Shown here in pieces: positions 32,719 through 40,525 of a stretch of 47,632 bases of DNA. Both the position numbers and the translations under genes were made by a program. Within the stretch, counting starts at the first letter, position 1, and each line of letters opens with the position of its first letter. Source of the DNA: Treponema sp. (GTDB taxonomy: Bacteria; Spirochaetota; Spirochaetia; Treponematales; Treponemataceae); the NCBI GenBank assembly GCA_017619795.1, contig JAFZRP010000063.1, positions 1 to 47,632 of the forward strand. The letters are read 5' to 3'. The notes under the pieces are model-generated. The model was given only the letters and a program-made list of their open reading frames with translations, ran no database searches and had not been told where the DNA came from.

Positions 32719-34473
32719 TTATGCGTTTAATTTAGCTAACTCGTCGCGAACAATCTGTGCGGCTTTTGCTGCTGCAGTATCGGCAGGAACAAGCTCTGGT
32801 GCACTTGCAGAACGAAGCTTAAGCTCAACGTTTGGAAGATTCTTGTCGCCAACAACAATTCGGATTGGGTAGCCGATAAGATCTGCATCCTTAAACTTAA
32901 CGCCAGGGCGCTCGTCACGGTCATCAAGAAGAACATCAATTCCGGCAGCAGTAAGCTCATCGTAAATCTTATCTGCAACTTCCTTCATTTTGTCTTTGTA
33001 CATAACTGGAACAACAGCAACCTGGAATGGAGCTGTACTCATTGTCCACATAATTCCGTTGTCGTCGTGATGTGCTTCGATAATACTTGCAAGAGTTCGG
33101 TCAACACCAATTCCGTAACAGCCCATAATTGGAGTAGCAAGCTTTCCGTTTACATCAAGGTAAGTTACGTTCATTGATTTTGTATATTTTTCGCCAAGCT
33201 TAAAGATATGTCCAAGCTCGTTTCCTTTTTTAGAGTAGAAGGTTCCGCCGCATTCAGGACAAATATCACCAGGTTTTACAATGCGAACATCTGCAGTCAT
33301 AAATGGTGTAAAGTCGCGGCCTGGTTCAACGTGAATAAAATGAACATCCTTTTTAAGACCACCGGTTACAGCGTCGTGCATAGTCATAACAGTTTTGTCT
33401 GCAATAACCTGAGCCTTTGTAAGTTTTACAGGACCTGCAAAACCAACAGGAGCGTCTGTAATCTTTACAACATCAGCCTCTTCTGCAAGTTCAACACTGC
33501 TTGCTTTGAGCAGAGCACACAATTTAGCTTCGTTTACATCAAGGTCGCCGCGAATACAAACAGCAACAAAGTCACCCTTAAGCTCAACACCAGGATTTTC
33601 TACTTTGTAAATAAGAGTCTTAATGAATGCCTGTGGAGTTGTTTTAAGGAACTCGCTGAGCTCTTCGATAGTGCGTACATTTGGAGTTGGGATTTCTTCA
33701 ACGGCGGCGCTAGTTGCAGCCTGTGGCTTGCCGTTTGAATCAAGAGCAACATCATCCTTGCAGGCAGCTTTTTCTACGTTAGCGGCATATTTACAGCCAG
33801 GGCAAAGAATAAGTGTATCGTCACCAACTTCGCTTTCTACCATAAACTCTTCAGAACCGGAACCACCCATAGCACCAGTGTCGGCCTTTACGGAAATTGT
33901 ATTCAGACCCATGCGCTTAAAGATTCGACGGTAAGCGGCAGCGGCGTTTTCGTAAGAAGCGTCCAAATCAGCCTGATCCTTATCGAAAGAATAAGCGTCC
34001 ATCATTGTAAACTCACGGCCTCTCATAACGCCATAGCGTGGGCGGATTTCGTCGCGGTATTTAGTATTAATCTGATACAAAGTAAAAGGAAGCTGCTTGT
34101 AAGAAGTAAGTCCGTCACGAACAAGAGCAGTAAAAGCCTCTTCTGCAGTTGGCGAAATAACCATATCCTGTCCGCCACGATTCTGAGGCTTAAGCATTTC
34201 AGGACCCATCTTTTCCCAGCGTCCCGATTCCTTCCATATTTCACCAGGCTGAACAACAGTAGGCTTCATTTCGAGCATACCTGCCCGGTCTAGTTCTTCA
34301 CGAATAATTTTTTCAACCTTACGGAATGCCTTTAATCCCATAGGCATATAAGAATAAAGTCCGTTTCCAAGCTTACGAATAAGTCCTGCGCGCATCATCA
34401 GCTGATGGCTAGAAATAACTGCGTCATTAGGTGCTTCGCGCAGTGTCCAGTTAATAAATTTAGATGCTTTCAT
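32719..34473 (-). CDS. proS: Prolyl-tRNA synthetase (bacterial type with editing insertion)
   Basis: A 584-aa class II synthetase. Motif 1 is seen near residue 60 (AFRKVEKIIREELDRAG), motif 2 in the RDEIRPRYGVMRGREFTMMDAYSF region (about 140-163), and motif 3 in the GIGVDRTLASIIE region (about 450-462). Between motifs 2 and 3 lies the YbaK-like insertion (about 235-390) that clears alanyl-tRNA(Pro), and the anticodon domain fills the C-terminus. The length matches bacterial ProS. TATAAT (34488-34483) ends 9 nt before the ATG, without a Shine-Dalgarno sequence. Confidence 0.93.
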   Translation of the reverse strand: MKASKFINWTLREAPNDAVISSHQLMMRAGLIRKLGNGLYSYMPMGLKAFRKVEKIIREELDRAGMLEMKPTVVQPGEIWKESGRWEKMGPEMLKPQNRGGQDMVISPTAEEAFTALVRDGLTSYKQLPFTLYQINTKYRDEIRPRYGVMRGREFTMMDAYSFDKDQADLDASYENAAAAYRRIFKRMGLNTISVKADTGAMGGSGSEEFMVESEVGDDTLILCPGCKYAANVEKAACKDDVALDSNGKPQAATSAAVEEIPTPNVRTIEELSEFLKTTPQAFIKTLIYKVENPGVELKGDFVAVCIRGDLDVNEAKLCALLKASSVELAEEADVVKITDAPVGFAGPVKLTKAQVIADKTVMTMHDAVTGGLKKDVHFIHVEPGRDFTPFMTADVRIVKPGDICPECGGTFYSKKGNELGHIFKLGEKYTKSMNVTYLDVNGKLATPIMGCYGIGVDRTLASIIEAHHDDNGIMWTMSTAPFQVAVVPVMYKDKMKEVADKIYDELTAAGIDVLLDDRDERPGVKFKDADLIGYPIRIVVGDKNLPNVELKLRSASAPELVPADTAAAKAAQIVRDELAKLNA

Positions 34474-34496
34474 AATGGAGATATTATAGTGGAAAT

Positions 34497-34613
34497 AAAG
34501 GGGATAGGGAATAGTGGGGGAGAAGTGGATAGTGAAGGAGGAGTGGATAGTGGATAGGGAATAGGTGATAGGTGTTAGGTGTTAGGGATAGTGGATAGTA
34601 GATAGTAGATAGG
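34497..34613. repeat. Purine-rich short tandem repeat tract (GTGGATAG / AGGTGTT units)
   Basis: About 117 bp made of degenerate 7-8-nt units such as GTGGATAG, AATAGGTGATAG and TAGGTGTT, with almost no C on the plus strand. It lies just upstream of the proS promoter and downstream of the specificity-subunit gene. The units are imperfect, so slippage may have been frequent. No coding capacity is seen. Confidence 0.7.
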
Positions 34614-34713
34614 AGGGGAAAGGTTTCCCCTCGCTTCAAAGTCCTCGCTCACATTCGTTCGTTCCGGTCTTTTCCGCTACCCCTTCGAGCGGGAGCTCAA
34701 ACGTCGCTCCCGC
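34614..34713. repeat. GC-rich palindromic intergenic element
   Basis: Starts with AGGGGAAA-GG-TTTCCCCT (34614-34631), continues through CTCGCTCACATTCGTTCG, and ends with a stem GCGGGAGC (34689-34696) and GCTCCCGC (34706-34713) around a 9-nt loop. GC content is well above its surroundings. It looks like a dispersed intergenic repeat rather than a gene, and the second stem could end the specificity-gene transcript. Confidence 0.55.
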
Positions 34714-34734
34714 AACGCCCTGGCTTGTTAATTA

Positions 34735-35921
34735 TTATTCATAATAATCCTTTTTATCTGCAACATTCATTATTCTGTATTCTTTTTCTATGTCATATTC
34801 CCTTTTGTTTTGTTCAATTTCGGGTGTTTTTATAATAGGAAGCATCGCAAGTTTCTTTTGTGCAGAAATATAGTTTTCCATAAAATCGTAGTTGATTTCA
34901 TTTGTTTTGGTTATTGGTAACTTTATGATAACATTATTCAAAATATCCTCATTGAAGGATGAACTTCCCCAAGCAAAAGTAGAAAATGATTTCCTCATTG
35001 CAGATATTAAATAAATTGCTCTATTTTCATTTAACTCAGAATCAGTCAACTCCATTACTTTAATTTTATCACCTGTAAAATATGGTGTTCTTTGATAGTA
35101 TATAGTTGCTGTATCTTGTCCAAACGAAATAGTGTTCCCCTTACTCAAATATTGAATATTTTGACTTGTAAAACCTCTTATTCCATTATTTTCTGAACCT
35201 CGAGCTACATATGGATATTTACCGCCAAATTCTATAGCATTTGCATTAAAGCGTTTAGATGGTGAATAAATATTAAAAATACTAGCAATCGTATAATCTT
35301 TAGTATTTATTCTCCCATGCTCTAAGTCTTCAACAGCTTTCTTTTCTGATGGAGTAAGAACGAAATTTGAAAGATTGTTTTCTTTTAGAAATGAATCAGC
35401 AATCTGTAAATTATCATTTATTATTTTTTGAATATAGTTTCCCATGTATTCAAAATCGATTTCACCTAATTTTGTTGTTGGCAGAGAAATAAAAGTATTT
35501 TTCAAAACAATTTTCGTAGCTTTTTCTTGATAAGATAAATGACTTATAGCAATTTTTATAGTTGTGATAAAATATAAAGCATTTATTTCATTTAAGGAAC
35601 TTGATTGAAGAACACTTGTAGCACCATGTCCATCTTTTAAATAAAAAGGAGATTCAAGATACACTGTATTTTGATTATTTGAATGTATCAAAATAGTTGG
35701 ATTTCCTTCTGCGTTATTTAAGACATCTTTCTTTAATGATTCGTAGGAAATTATACCGTTATTTAAAGTTGATTGACCGTAAAACGGATATGGTTTACCG
35801 TTTTCTGTGAGAGCTGGAATTTTTAATGGATCAATTTCTTTCTGTGATTGCCATTCTAAAACTTCTTCAATTTTATATTTTCTAAATCCGCCCTCGTTCC
35901 CAGCGGTCAGTGCTTTTTCAT
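34735..35921 (-). CDS. Specificity (S) subunit of a BcgI-like/type I restriction-modification system, start out of frame
   Basis: A two-TRD specificity protein. The open frame from a TTG at 35691 gives 318 aa, but that TTG lies inside the first target-recognition domain. The same frame stays open to about 35,955 and encodes the missing front (FRKYKIEEVLEWQ, then YPFYGQSTLNNG), which mirrors the second domain (YPYVARGSENNG). No ATG, GTG or TTG precedes it in frame. The only ATG (35921-35919) reads MKKH then stops; one extra A in its A5 run would give M-K-K-A-L-T-A-G-N and restore about 394 aa. It is therefore either a frameshifted or phase-variable gene, or it uses a non-standard start. It follows the methylase-nuclease gene on the same strand. 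Confidence 0.65.
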
Positions 35922-35937
35922 TTACAGAACGAGGGCG
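35889..35937. repeat. 11-bp perfect inverted repeat spanning the M/S gene junction
   Basis: CGCCCTCGTTC (35889-35899) and GAACGAGGGCG (35927-35937) are perfect reverse complements, 27 bp apart. They enclose the only upstream ATG of the specificity gene (35919-35921). The hairpin would hide that start, and the arms have a GC content unlike the surrounding AT-rich gene. Confidence 0.7.
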
Positions 35938-35939
35938 AC

Positions 35940-37973
35940 CTATTTTCCCAGGCTTTCACCATTTTTTATAGAATCAGAAATTCGCCAGGCTAGATATTCT
36001 TTTACAACCTTTTCAAAATCTTCTTTTTTGGGATTTATATCAATTTTCTTGTGCTGACTATAGGTCCAGTCATTGCCATCAAGAGTAATGTAATCTTCTT
36101 CGTAGCAATCTTCAAAGTAATTTAGATTTTTATTATCTTTACCTTTTCCTCGTACAACAAGATTTACTAACTCTTGATAACGAGCTTTTGCATTTCCTGT
36201 ATCTTTAAGGTTTGTACTTTGACTTGATTTCTTACGGCTCTGGCGAGTATATCCATCATTTGAAAAATCTATGAACTTTACAAGTTTTTCTGTATCGTGA
36301 GGTTTGCCAACTTCAAAAACATAAATTGCTGTTTGAACACTTGATTTACCAATAAACAAATCAGTACTCATATGAATTGATGCAAGAAGTGTATTCTTTT
36401 CAAGAATCTTTTTTGTATATCCAGCTCCTTGTGTACTCCCTGCATTTTCCTGTATTAAAACAGATGCCTTACCACCGTTCATTTCTGAAAGAGCTTTTTC
36501 TACAAAGTTAAAACCTTTACCAGGTGCTGAATATGGTGGATTAAGGAGAAAAACATTTGCAGGGAATTTCTCACCTTTATGTTTTCCTTGCTCATAATTT
36601 CCTTCAAACTGTGTAAGCGAATCAGCATGAATAATATTTGAAGATCCATCTCCCATAAGTATCATATTTAAAACTGCCAGAAGATAAATATCTGGAAGTT
36701 TTTCAATACCTAATAATTGTTCTGCCTTTATTTTTACAATTGCTTTATTCTGTTCTTCAGGACTTACAATTTTCTTTTTTGCATCTTCAATCATTAAATT
36801 CATGGAAGAAATCAAAAATCCAGCAGAACCAGTAGCATAATCCCATACATAACTGTCTTTGTTAACTTCACATAATTTTGCCATTAGTTCTGTTACATAA
36901 CGAGGTGTAAGAACTACATCATTTTCAGCTCCATCAGGAACATCAACCCAATCATTCAAAACATTGAACAGACGGCCTGTAAAATCAATATTGTGCAAAT
37001 CTTTCGTAAGAAATGGGAGAATATCTGATTTTACACTTGTATATACTGTTTTTAATTTGCTTTCGCCATTTACAGGAATTTCGAGCTTTGAATAAAGAAA
37101 TACATTCTTTAGTTCATTTAAAATGATTTCTTTCTTTTCTTTAGGGAGATTACGTTCGCCTAAAAAATCTGTAATTTTATTAATGATAATTTTACCATCA
37201 TTTGAGTTTTCTCCAAGTTCACCTTTTAAATCTTCAACTTTTAAGCCGCTAACTTTTCCTTTTACTCCAAGTCCAGCCATAATAAGACCTGAAATAAGTT
37301 TTACACGAGCACCTACAACAATGCCTAAATCATCATGCATTTTTTGATTAATATTTTTAAGTTTCCTTTCAATATCATCTTCAAGTTCGAGTTTTTGTTT
37401 TTCTTTTTCTTCATCTGTTAGTTTTAATTCATCAATTTGTTTAATGAACTTCTCAACATTTTCATCTTTGAGAAATGATAAGTCTGAATAATCTGCAATC
37501 TTTTTTGGAATGAAGAGATTTGCCTCAGAGATATAATATGCACCTATTTCTGTTATAAAGTTTTTGGCTTGTTCATAACCATTAACACCAATAGCAACAA
37601 CTTCTTTAAATGTATTCGTATATGTTAAAATTGCGTTTCCATAATGTACGGCACCATTTACCGCATATTTAGCAATTACGCTATAATTTGGATCTCCGTT
37701 CTTATCAGTATTTAATACATTGCCATCTTTGTCGAATTTTCCAAAGTCCCCTTTTGTTCCCTTGACTTCAATCATTACAGGTATTTTTCGTAATGATTCA
37801 GATTCTATAAAACATTTTATGTCAGGGTAATTATTTCCATCGCCACCATTCTTGCTTGGAGCTAATTTCAAGGCTTTTTCGATTTCTTCATTTATACTTT
37901 CAGTTTTTGTATAATATTTGTCTAATTGTTTTTTACACCAGTCTTCAACTTTTTCTTCAATGCTTTTTGGCAT
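35940..37973 (-). CDS. BcgI-like nuclease-methyltransferase fusion (type IIB/IIG restriction-modification)
   Basis: A 677-aa protein. Residues 1-120 hold a PD-(D/E)xK nuclease pattern: YPD (49-51), then EVK (69-71) in a hydrophobic strand (PVMIEVKG). Residues about 330-600 are an N6-adenine methylase like HsdM: motif I VWDYATGSAGFL (about 381) and motif IV LLNPPYS (about 475). The joining region (about 180-330) is helical and charged. This order, with a separate S gene next to it and no HsdR helicase nearby, is that of BcgI-like systems, which methylate and cut on both sides of their site. It has a GGGAG ribosome-binding site. The AT-rich composition fits horizontal acquisition. Confidence 0.78.
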   Translation of the reverse strand: MPKSIEEKVEDWCKKQLDKYYTKTESINEEIEKALKLAPSKNGGDGNNYPDIKCFIESESLRKIPVMIEVKGTKGDFGKFDKDGNVLNTDKNGDPNYSVIAKYAVNGAVHYGNAILTYTNTFKEVVAIGVNGYEQAKNFITEIGAYYISEANLFIPKKIADYSDLSFLKDENVEKFIKQIDELKLTDEEKEKQKLELEDDIERKLKNINQKMHDDLGIVVGARVKLISGLIMAGLGVKGKVSGLKVEDLKGELGENSNDGKIIINKITDFLGERNLPKEKKEIILNELKNVFLYSKLEIPVNGESKLKTVYTSVKSDILPFLTKDLHNIDFTGRLFNVLNDWVDVPDGAENDVVLTPRYVTELMAKLCEVNKDSYVWDYATGSAGFLISSMNLMIEDAKKKIVSPEEQNKAIVKIKAEQLLGIEKLPDIYLLAVLNMILMGDGSSNIIHADSLTQFEGNYEQGKHKGEKFPANVFLLNPPYSAPGKGFNFVEKALSEMNGGKASVLIQENAGSTQGAGYTKKILEKNTLLASIHMSTDLFIGKSSVQTAIYVFEVGKPHDTEKLVKFIDFSNDGYTRQSRKKSSQSTNLKDTGNAKARYQELVNLVVRGKGKDNKNLNYFEDCYEEDYITLDGNDWTYSQHKKIDINPKKEDFEKVVKEYLAWRISDSIKNGESLGK

Positions 37974-38004
37974 GTGATTACTCCCGAAATAAAGTGGTGA
38001 TTAT

Positions 38005-38089
38005 TTTCCTATTATAAAAGTTATAGGAAATATCCCATTAATTTATTATCGGAATAATTTCCATAATATCAACCAAAAAGGATATTTCC
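38005..38089. promoter_or_regulatory. Cluster of GGAAA/TTTCC dyads between the R-M genes and the divergent regulator
   Basis: TTTCCTAT (38005-38012) and ATAGGAAA (38023-38030) form 8-bp arms; GGAA-N4-TTCC lies at 38051-38062; and GGAAATATCC (38026-38035) recurs as its reverse complement GGATATTTCC (38080-38089). Repeated half-sites of one kind in a 131-bp divergent promoter suggest an operator array for the adjacent Cro/CI protein. Confidence 0.55.
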
Positions 38090-38104
38090 AATCAAAATAG
38101 AGAT

Positions 38105-38446
38105 ATGAACTTTTGGGAAAATGTCGTTGCTGAACTTGATTTTCAAGGAAAAACGAGAAAAGAATTGGCGTTAGAAATTGGCTTTGATGCTTCTAATATT
38201 GGGAAAGGAGAGAAAAACGGAAATATACCTGCTGCTGATACAGCATTAAAAATTGCTCATGAACTTGGAGTTTCTTTGGAATCATTATTGAATATGGAAC
38301 AAACCAATAAAAAAAATACTGTTCAACCTCAACTAGATCTTAGCCTGTGCAAAAAGTATTACTCAACAATTCAAAAACTTAACGAAATGCCAGAGAATAC
38401 AAAGAATCTTTTGTGCAAATTGATTTCTGAATGGAAAGAAAAATAA
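38105..38446 (+). CDS. Cro/CI-type (XRE) regulator, probable controller of the R-M locus
   Basis: A 113-aa protein. Residues about 14-65 form an HTH_3 domain (TRKELALEIGFDASNIGKGEK, then ALKIAHELGVSLESLL). The tail (CKKYYSTIQKLNEMPENTKNLL) resembles that of the regulator at 5789. It is divergent from the restriction-modification gene and separated from it by a dyad-rich operator region, the arrangement of C (controller) proteins that delay nuclease expression. It is slightly longer than typical C proteins. A GAG close to the ATG is a weak ribosome-binding site. The role is inferred from context. Confidence 0.7.
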   Translation: MNFWENVVAELDFQGKTRKELALEIGFDASNIGKGEKNGNIPAADTALKIAHELGVSLESLLNMEQTNKKNTVQPQLDLSLCKKYYSTIQKLNEMPENTKNLLCKLISEWKEK

Positions 38447-38672
38447 CAAATTAGATTATGTTTGAATCAACAAGACTTTGCGAGTTACTAGCAAAAAAGG
38501 AAGAAAAAGACAAAATTAACACTTTAGAGTGTCTAAAATCTATATTTTTATCGAGTTATAGACTAATTTAAGCTTTACAGTAGTCTGTAACTAAATCCTT
38601 CCGCAAAGAAACTGGTTCAAAAAATGGAAGATTTGTTTGAGAATTAAAAAGATATAAAGTGCTATGTTTTTA

Positions 38673-39989
38673 TTATTCAAACTCTTTTACTCGCCATGTC
38701 AAATATAACGGGATACTTAATGCTTTTGTTCCTTCGCAGTCGTTTTGGGCGATGTTTTTTTGCGAAAGCTTGAAGGCAAGATGGGGACTATATTTTTTGC
38801 AGAACTGGCGGAAGCTTTTTGCTTGGGTGTTGTCGGCGGCTTTTACTTCTACGGGAACGAGGTCGTTTTCTTTTTCGAAGATAAAGTCAATTTCGGCAGA
38901 GTTTCCCGACCGCCAGAAGTAGGCTTCGATTTCCTGGGATTTCAACTCGTTTAATACATAGTTTTCGGCAAAAGCGCCTTTGTATCTTGAGTATAAGTCG
39001 TTTTCTTCGAGGATTGTTTTGGCAGAGATTTTTGATTTGGCACGTAAAAGTCCAATATCAGACATATAAACTTTAAAATAGGTTTTATCGGCAAAGGCTG
39101 ATAATGGGAGCTCTGGCTTTTCGGCAAGATAAACCGCAGTAATTAAACCGGCATCGCTCAACCACTGTAAGGCATCTTCAAGTTCTGCAGAACGTTTACC
39201 TTCTTTTACGTGAGAAAAAACAAACTTGTTATTTTCCTTAGCGAGTTGAACAGGAACGGAATCCCAAATCCATCTTATTTTTGGAATCTCTTTGAGAGGA
39301 GGATGCTTAGAAAAATCATCTGAATAATCACGGAGGATTTCATTTTGAACTGCTTCAACCTCCTGTAAATCATGTGTGTTAATCCAGGTTTTTACAGCTT
39401 CCGGCATTCCTCCAACGATATAATACTCTTTGAGGAGTTTTTTCATAGGGACTGAATATAAATCTGGTATAACTCTGTCTACAGGCCATTTTTCAAAAAG
39501 AGTGATAAGATCTTCTCGCCCATTTGCAATTACAAACTCCTGGAAGTTCATAGGATAAAGCTGCATCCGGTTTACCTTACCAACAGGGAAAGAAATCTGA
39601 TTCTGTTTTATTGCCACTCCTAAAAGGGAACCAGCGCATATCAGGTGGAGATTGTTCAGATTTTCGCAGAAATATTTAAGTGAGGTTATAGCTTTTGGGC
39701 ATTCCTGTATTTCATCAAAGAACAGTAATGTTTCTCCCGGTATGATTTTGGCATTCAAAACGACTTCGAGTTCAGAAATGATTCTGTGTACATCAAAGTC
39801 ATATTCAAAAATGGCAGAATAATTTTCTGTTTCTTCAAAGTTTACATATACATAGTTTTTAAAGTATTCTTTAGCAAACTCACTAACTATATATGTTTTT
39901 CCACATTGCCGAACGCCGGTTAAAAGCAGAGGTTTTCTGTTAGGTTTATCCTTCCAGCTGATTAAATTATTGATAATCTGTCTGTACAT
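38673..39989 (-). CDS. AAA_14 / DUF4143 ATPase
   Basis: A 438-aa P-loop protein of the AAA_14-DUF4143 architecture. Walker A is GVRQCGKTY (about 25-33), Walker B LLFFDEIQE (about 88-96), and the C-terminal DUF4143 part has a PD-(D/E)xK-like pattern AEIDFIF ... VPVEVKA (about 368-388). Such proteins are very common in host-associated bacteria and archaea and have no agreed function. It has a good AAGGAG ribosome-binding site and its own promoter with inverted repeats. The 226-bp gap between it and the regulator gene holds only a 37-codon open frame. Confidence 0.85.
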   Translation of the reverse strand: MYRQIINNLISWKDKPNRKPLLLTGVRQCGKTYIVSEFAKEYFKNYVYVNFEETENYSAIFEYDFDVHRIISELEVVLNAKIIPGETLLFFDEIQECPKAITSLKYFCENLNNLHLICAGSLLGVAIKQNQISFPVGKVNRMQLYPMNFQEFVIANGREDLITLFEKWPVDRVIPDLYSVPMKKLLKEYYIVGGMPEAVKTWINTHDLQEVEAVQNEILRDYSDDFSKHPPLKEIPKIRWIWDSVPVQLAKENNKFVFSHVKEGKRSAELEDALQWLSDAGLITAVYLAEKPELPLSAFADKTYFKVYMSDIGLLRAKSKISAKTILEENDLYSRYKGAFAENYVLNELKSQEIEAYFWRSGNSAEIDFIFEKENDLVPVEVKAADNTQAKSFRQFCKKYSPHLAFKLSQKNIAQNDCEGTKALSIPLYLTWRVKEFE

Positions 39990-40002
39990 AAAGTCTCCTT
40001 CT

Positions 40003-40058
40003 GCAAAAGTCGTGCCACTTTTGCAACAATTATAACAAAAGTCTTATGACTTTTGCAA
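40003..40058 (-). promoter_or_regulatory. Promoter of the ATPase gene with two CAAAAGT inverted repeats
   Basis: TTGCAA (40058-40053), 18 nt, TATAAT (40034-40029) on the minus strand. One inverted repeat, GCAAAAGT (40003-40010) with ACTTTTGC (40017-40024), covers the start of transcription and the leader. A second, CAAAAGTC (40036-40043) with GACTTTTG (40048-40055), covers the spacer and -35. This looks like a repressor site pair. Confidence 0.6.
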
Positions 40059-40096
40059 GCAAAATTGCGTTTTCCATAGGACTTTTACACAGACAC

Positions 40097-40124
40097 TTGA
40101 AATATTACTATTCTTCTTTATAAT
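40097..40124 (+). promoter_or_regulatory. Promoter of the TM1266-hydG-hydF operon
   Basis: TTGAAA (40097-40102), 16 nt, TATAAT (40119-40124). An approximately 85-nt leader follows, with a run of G and A and a small hairpin (TCAG-CAAT-CTGA) but no recognised riboswitch, ending in an AAAGGAG ribosome-binding site before 40216. Confidence 0.65.
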
Positions 40125-40215
40125 GAACTTACAACAAATCAATTTTTACTAACCCAAAAGAGGGGGACGGTTTAAAAAAAACAGTCAGCAATCTGATGGG
40201 AAAGGAGAATTATTT

Positions 40216-40461
40216 ATGGAAACAAGAGTAGCTTTAATCGGCATTGCAGTTTCGGACTTAAATGCGGTGGAAAAGCTTAATCAACTTCTTCACGAGTACG
40301 GCGAATACATAATCGGCCGTATGGGAATCCCCTACAAAAAAGAAAATATCTCATTGATAAGTGTCGCAATTGATGCACCACAGGACAAGATTAACGCCTT
40401 GAGCGGAAAGCTTGGTGCAATTGACGGGATAAGCGCAAAAACTGTTTTCCCAAATAAATAG
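40216..40461 (+). CDS. TM1266-family iron-only hydrogenase system regulator
   Basis: An 81-aa ACT-like protein. The pattern VALIGIAVSDLNAVEKLNQLLHEYG and the central GRMGIPYKKENISLISVAID match the TM1266 family that sits beside [FeFe]-hydrogenase maturation genes. The family is called a putative regulator; its ligand is unknown. It is the first gene of the hydG-hydF cluster, with a strong ribosome-binding site. Confidence 0.82.
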   Translation: METRVALIGIAVSDLNAVEKLNQLLHEYGEYIIGRMGIPYKKENISLISVAIDAPQDKINALSGKLGAIDGISAKTVFPNK

Positions 40462-40525
40462 ATTCTCTGATTAAATCTGTAATTTTAAACTCTTTCACCT
40501 TACAAGGAAATTATGGAGGAATAAT

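Noticed and set aside
33208..33738. A 176-codon plus-strand open frame.
   Set aside because: Antisense to proS within its editing domain; composition typical of a shadow frame.
34497..34613. CRISPR-like array.
   Set aside because: The units are 7-8 nt, degenerate and without unique spacers; no cas genes are near.
34735..37973. Classical type I restriction system (HsdRMS).
   Set aside because: No HsdR helicase gene nearby, and the methylase carries its own nuclease-like domain.
38458..38571. A 37-codon open frame after the regulator gene.
   Set aside because: No ribosome-binding site and no recognisable feature; expected by chance in AT-rich DNA.
40131..40215. Riboswitch in the leader of the TM1266-hydG-hydF operon.
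   Set aside because: Only a 4-bp hairpin is found and no known aptamer motif fits.
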